A stretch of 8,016 bases of DNA. It comes from Sphingomonadaceae bacterium (lineage in GTDB: Bacteria > Pseudomonadota > Alphaproteobacteria > Sphingomonadales > Sphingomonadaceae). The stretch's first letter is position 1; each line of letters begins with the position of its first letter. The DNA is taken from contig JACMKH010000437.1 in the NCBI GenBank assembly GCA_014380205.1, forward strand, positions 1-8,016, written 5' to 3'. The notes below the pieces were generated by a model. The model saw only the letters and a program-made list of their open reading frames with translations. It did no database searches and had not been told where the DNA came from. Positions 7,705 to 8,016 of the stretch are shown in pieces. The translations under genes and the position numbers were made by a program.

Positions 7705-8016
7705 TCAAAAGAACTCGAACCGCAGCCCCGCCCACAGCGTCCGCGGCGTCGCGCGCTCGACCACGCCCGCGCCCGAAACCGCTGCCTCGACGCGCGCGTC
7801 GAGCAGATTCTCGGCGCGCAGCTCGAGCTTGAAGCCGCGATACACGGGGACGAGCGCGCTCGCACCGACAATCAGCGCGTCGTCGAGCCGCTGGCTGTTG
7901 AGATCGTCCTCGAAGCGCGCGCCGAGATAGCGGAGCACGAGCGCGCCGCCCGGCCCGAAGGCGCGCGCATAGCCGAGCGTGAGCGAGGCGTTGTGGCGCG
8001 CGATCTGCGCGGGGCG
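7705..8016 (-). CDS. TonB-dependent receptor, C-terminal end of the beta-barrel (5' part outside window)
   Basis: The minus-strand frame is open from the window edge to the TGA at 7705-7707, giving the last 103 residues. They show alternating hydrophobic/polar beta-strands (ARHNASLTLGYARAF, GALVLRYLGARFED, FKLELRAENLLDARVE, RTLWAGLRFEFF). The phrase AENLLDARVE followed by the closing TPRTLWAGLRF strand is typical of the end of TonB-dependent receptors. The final residue is Phe, the aromatic C-terminal signal recognised by the BAM complex for outer-membrane insertion. Such receptors import siderophores, vitamin B12, sugars or other ligands using TonB energy. The plug domain and TonB box are outside the window, so the ligand cannot be guessed. 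A GTG at 7938 is internal to the barrel and not a start. The stop lies five bases from the convergent DUF2891 stop. Confidence 0.85.
   Translation of the reverse strand, partial: RPAQIARHNASLTLGYARAFGPGGALVLRYLGARFEDDLNSQRLDDALIVGASALVPVYRGFKLELRAENLLDARVEAAVSGAGVVERATPRTLWAGLRFEFF

Noticed and set aside
7698..7705. Palindrome AGGCGCCT spanning the DUF2891 and TonB receptor stops
   Set aside because: An 8-bp GC-rich palindrome formed mostly by stop and flanking codons has a high chance rate and no loop for a terminator.

Overview
The window looks like an ordinary stretch of chromosome from a GC-rich alphaproteobacterium, most likely a sphingomonad. This rests on the base composition, the compact alternating-strand layout and the gene families present (BLUF protein, KatG, TonB-dependent receptor, NAPE-PLD-like hydrolase). 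It is an inference, since there is no rRNA or marker gene here. I see no tRNA, insertion sequence, integrase, CRISPR array, phage gene or other sign of recent transfer.

Layout from left to right. The C-terminal end of a BLUF blue-light sensor (+) runs convergently into katG (-), a complete catalase-peroxidase. Upstream of katG on the same strand is a membrane-anchored neutral zinc metallopeptidase of the YpfJ type (-). Divergent from it is an 88-residue membrane protein of unknown function (+), whose stop codon overlaps the stop of a serine hydrolase lipoprotein of the beta-lactamase/esterase fold (-). Starting 26 bp from that lipoprotein, in the opposite direction, is a membrane-anchored metallo-beta-lactamase-fold hydrolase closely resembling NAPE-phospholipase D (+). 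It converges on a small VOC-fold protein (-). A DUF2891 protein (+) diverges from the VOC gene across an 86-bp spacer that holds a perfect 8-bp inverted repeat. The window closes with the C-terminal barrel end of a TonB-dependent receptor (-).

The genes do not form one obvious pathway. Almost every neighbour pair is convergent or divergent, so only the metallopeptidase and katG could share a transcript. Two loose themes are oxidative or light stress (BLUF, KatG) and envelope-associated hydrolases (metallopeptidase, lipoprotein serine hydrolase, NAPE-PLD-like enzyme, TonB receptor). I did not find a convincing undescribed system. The points most worth a second look are the DUF2891 protein with its conserved polar motifs, the inverted repeat in front of it, the very tight divergent start region near 5050-5076, and a probable leaderless start for the 88-residue membrane protein.
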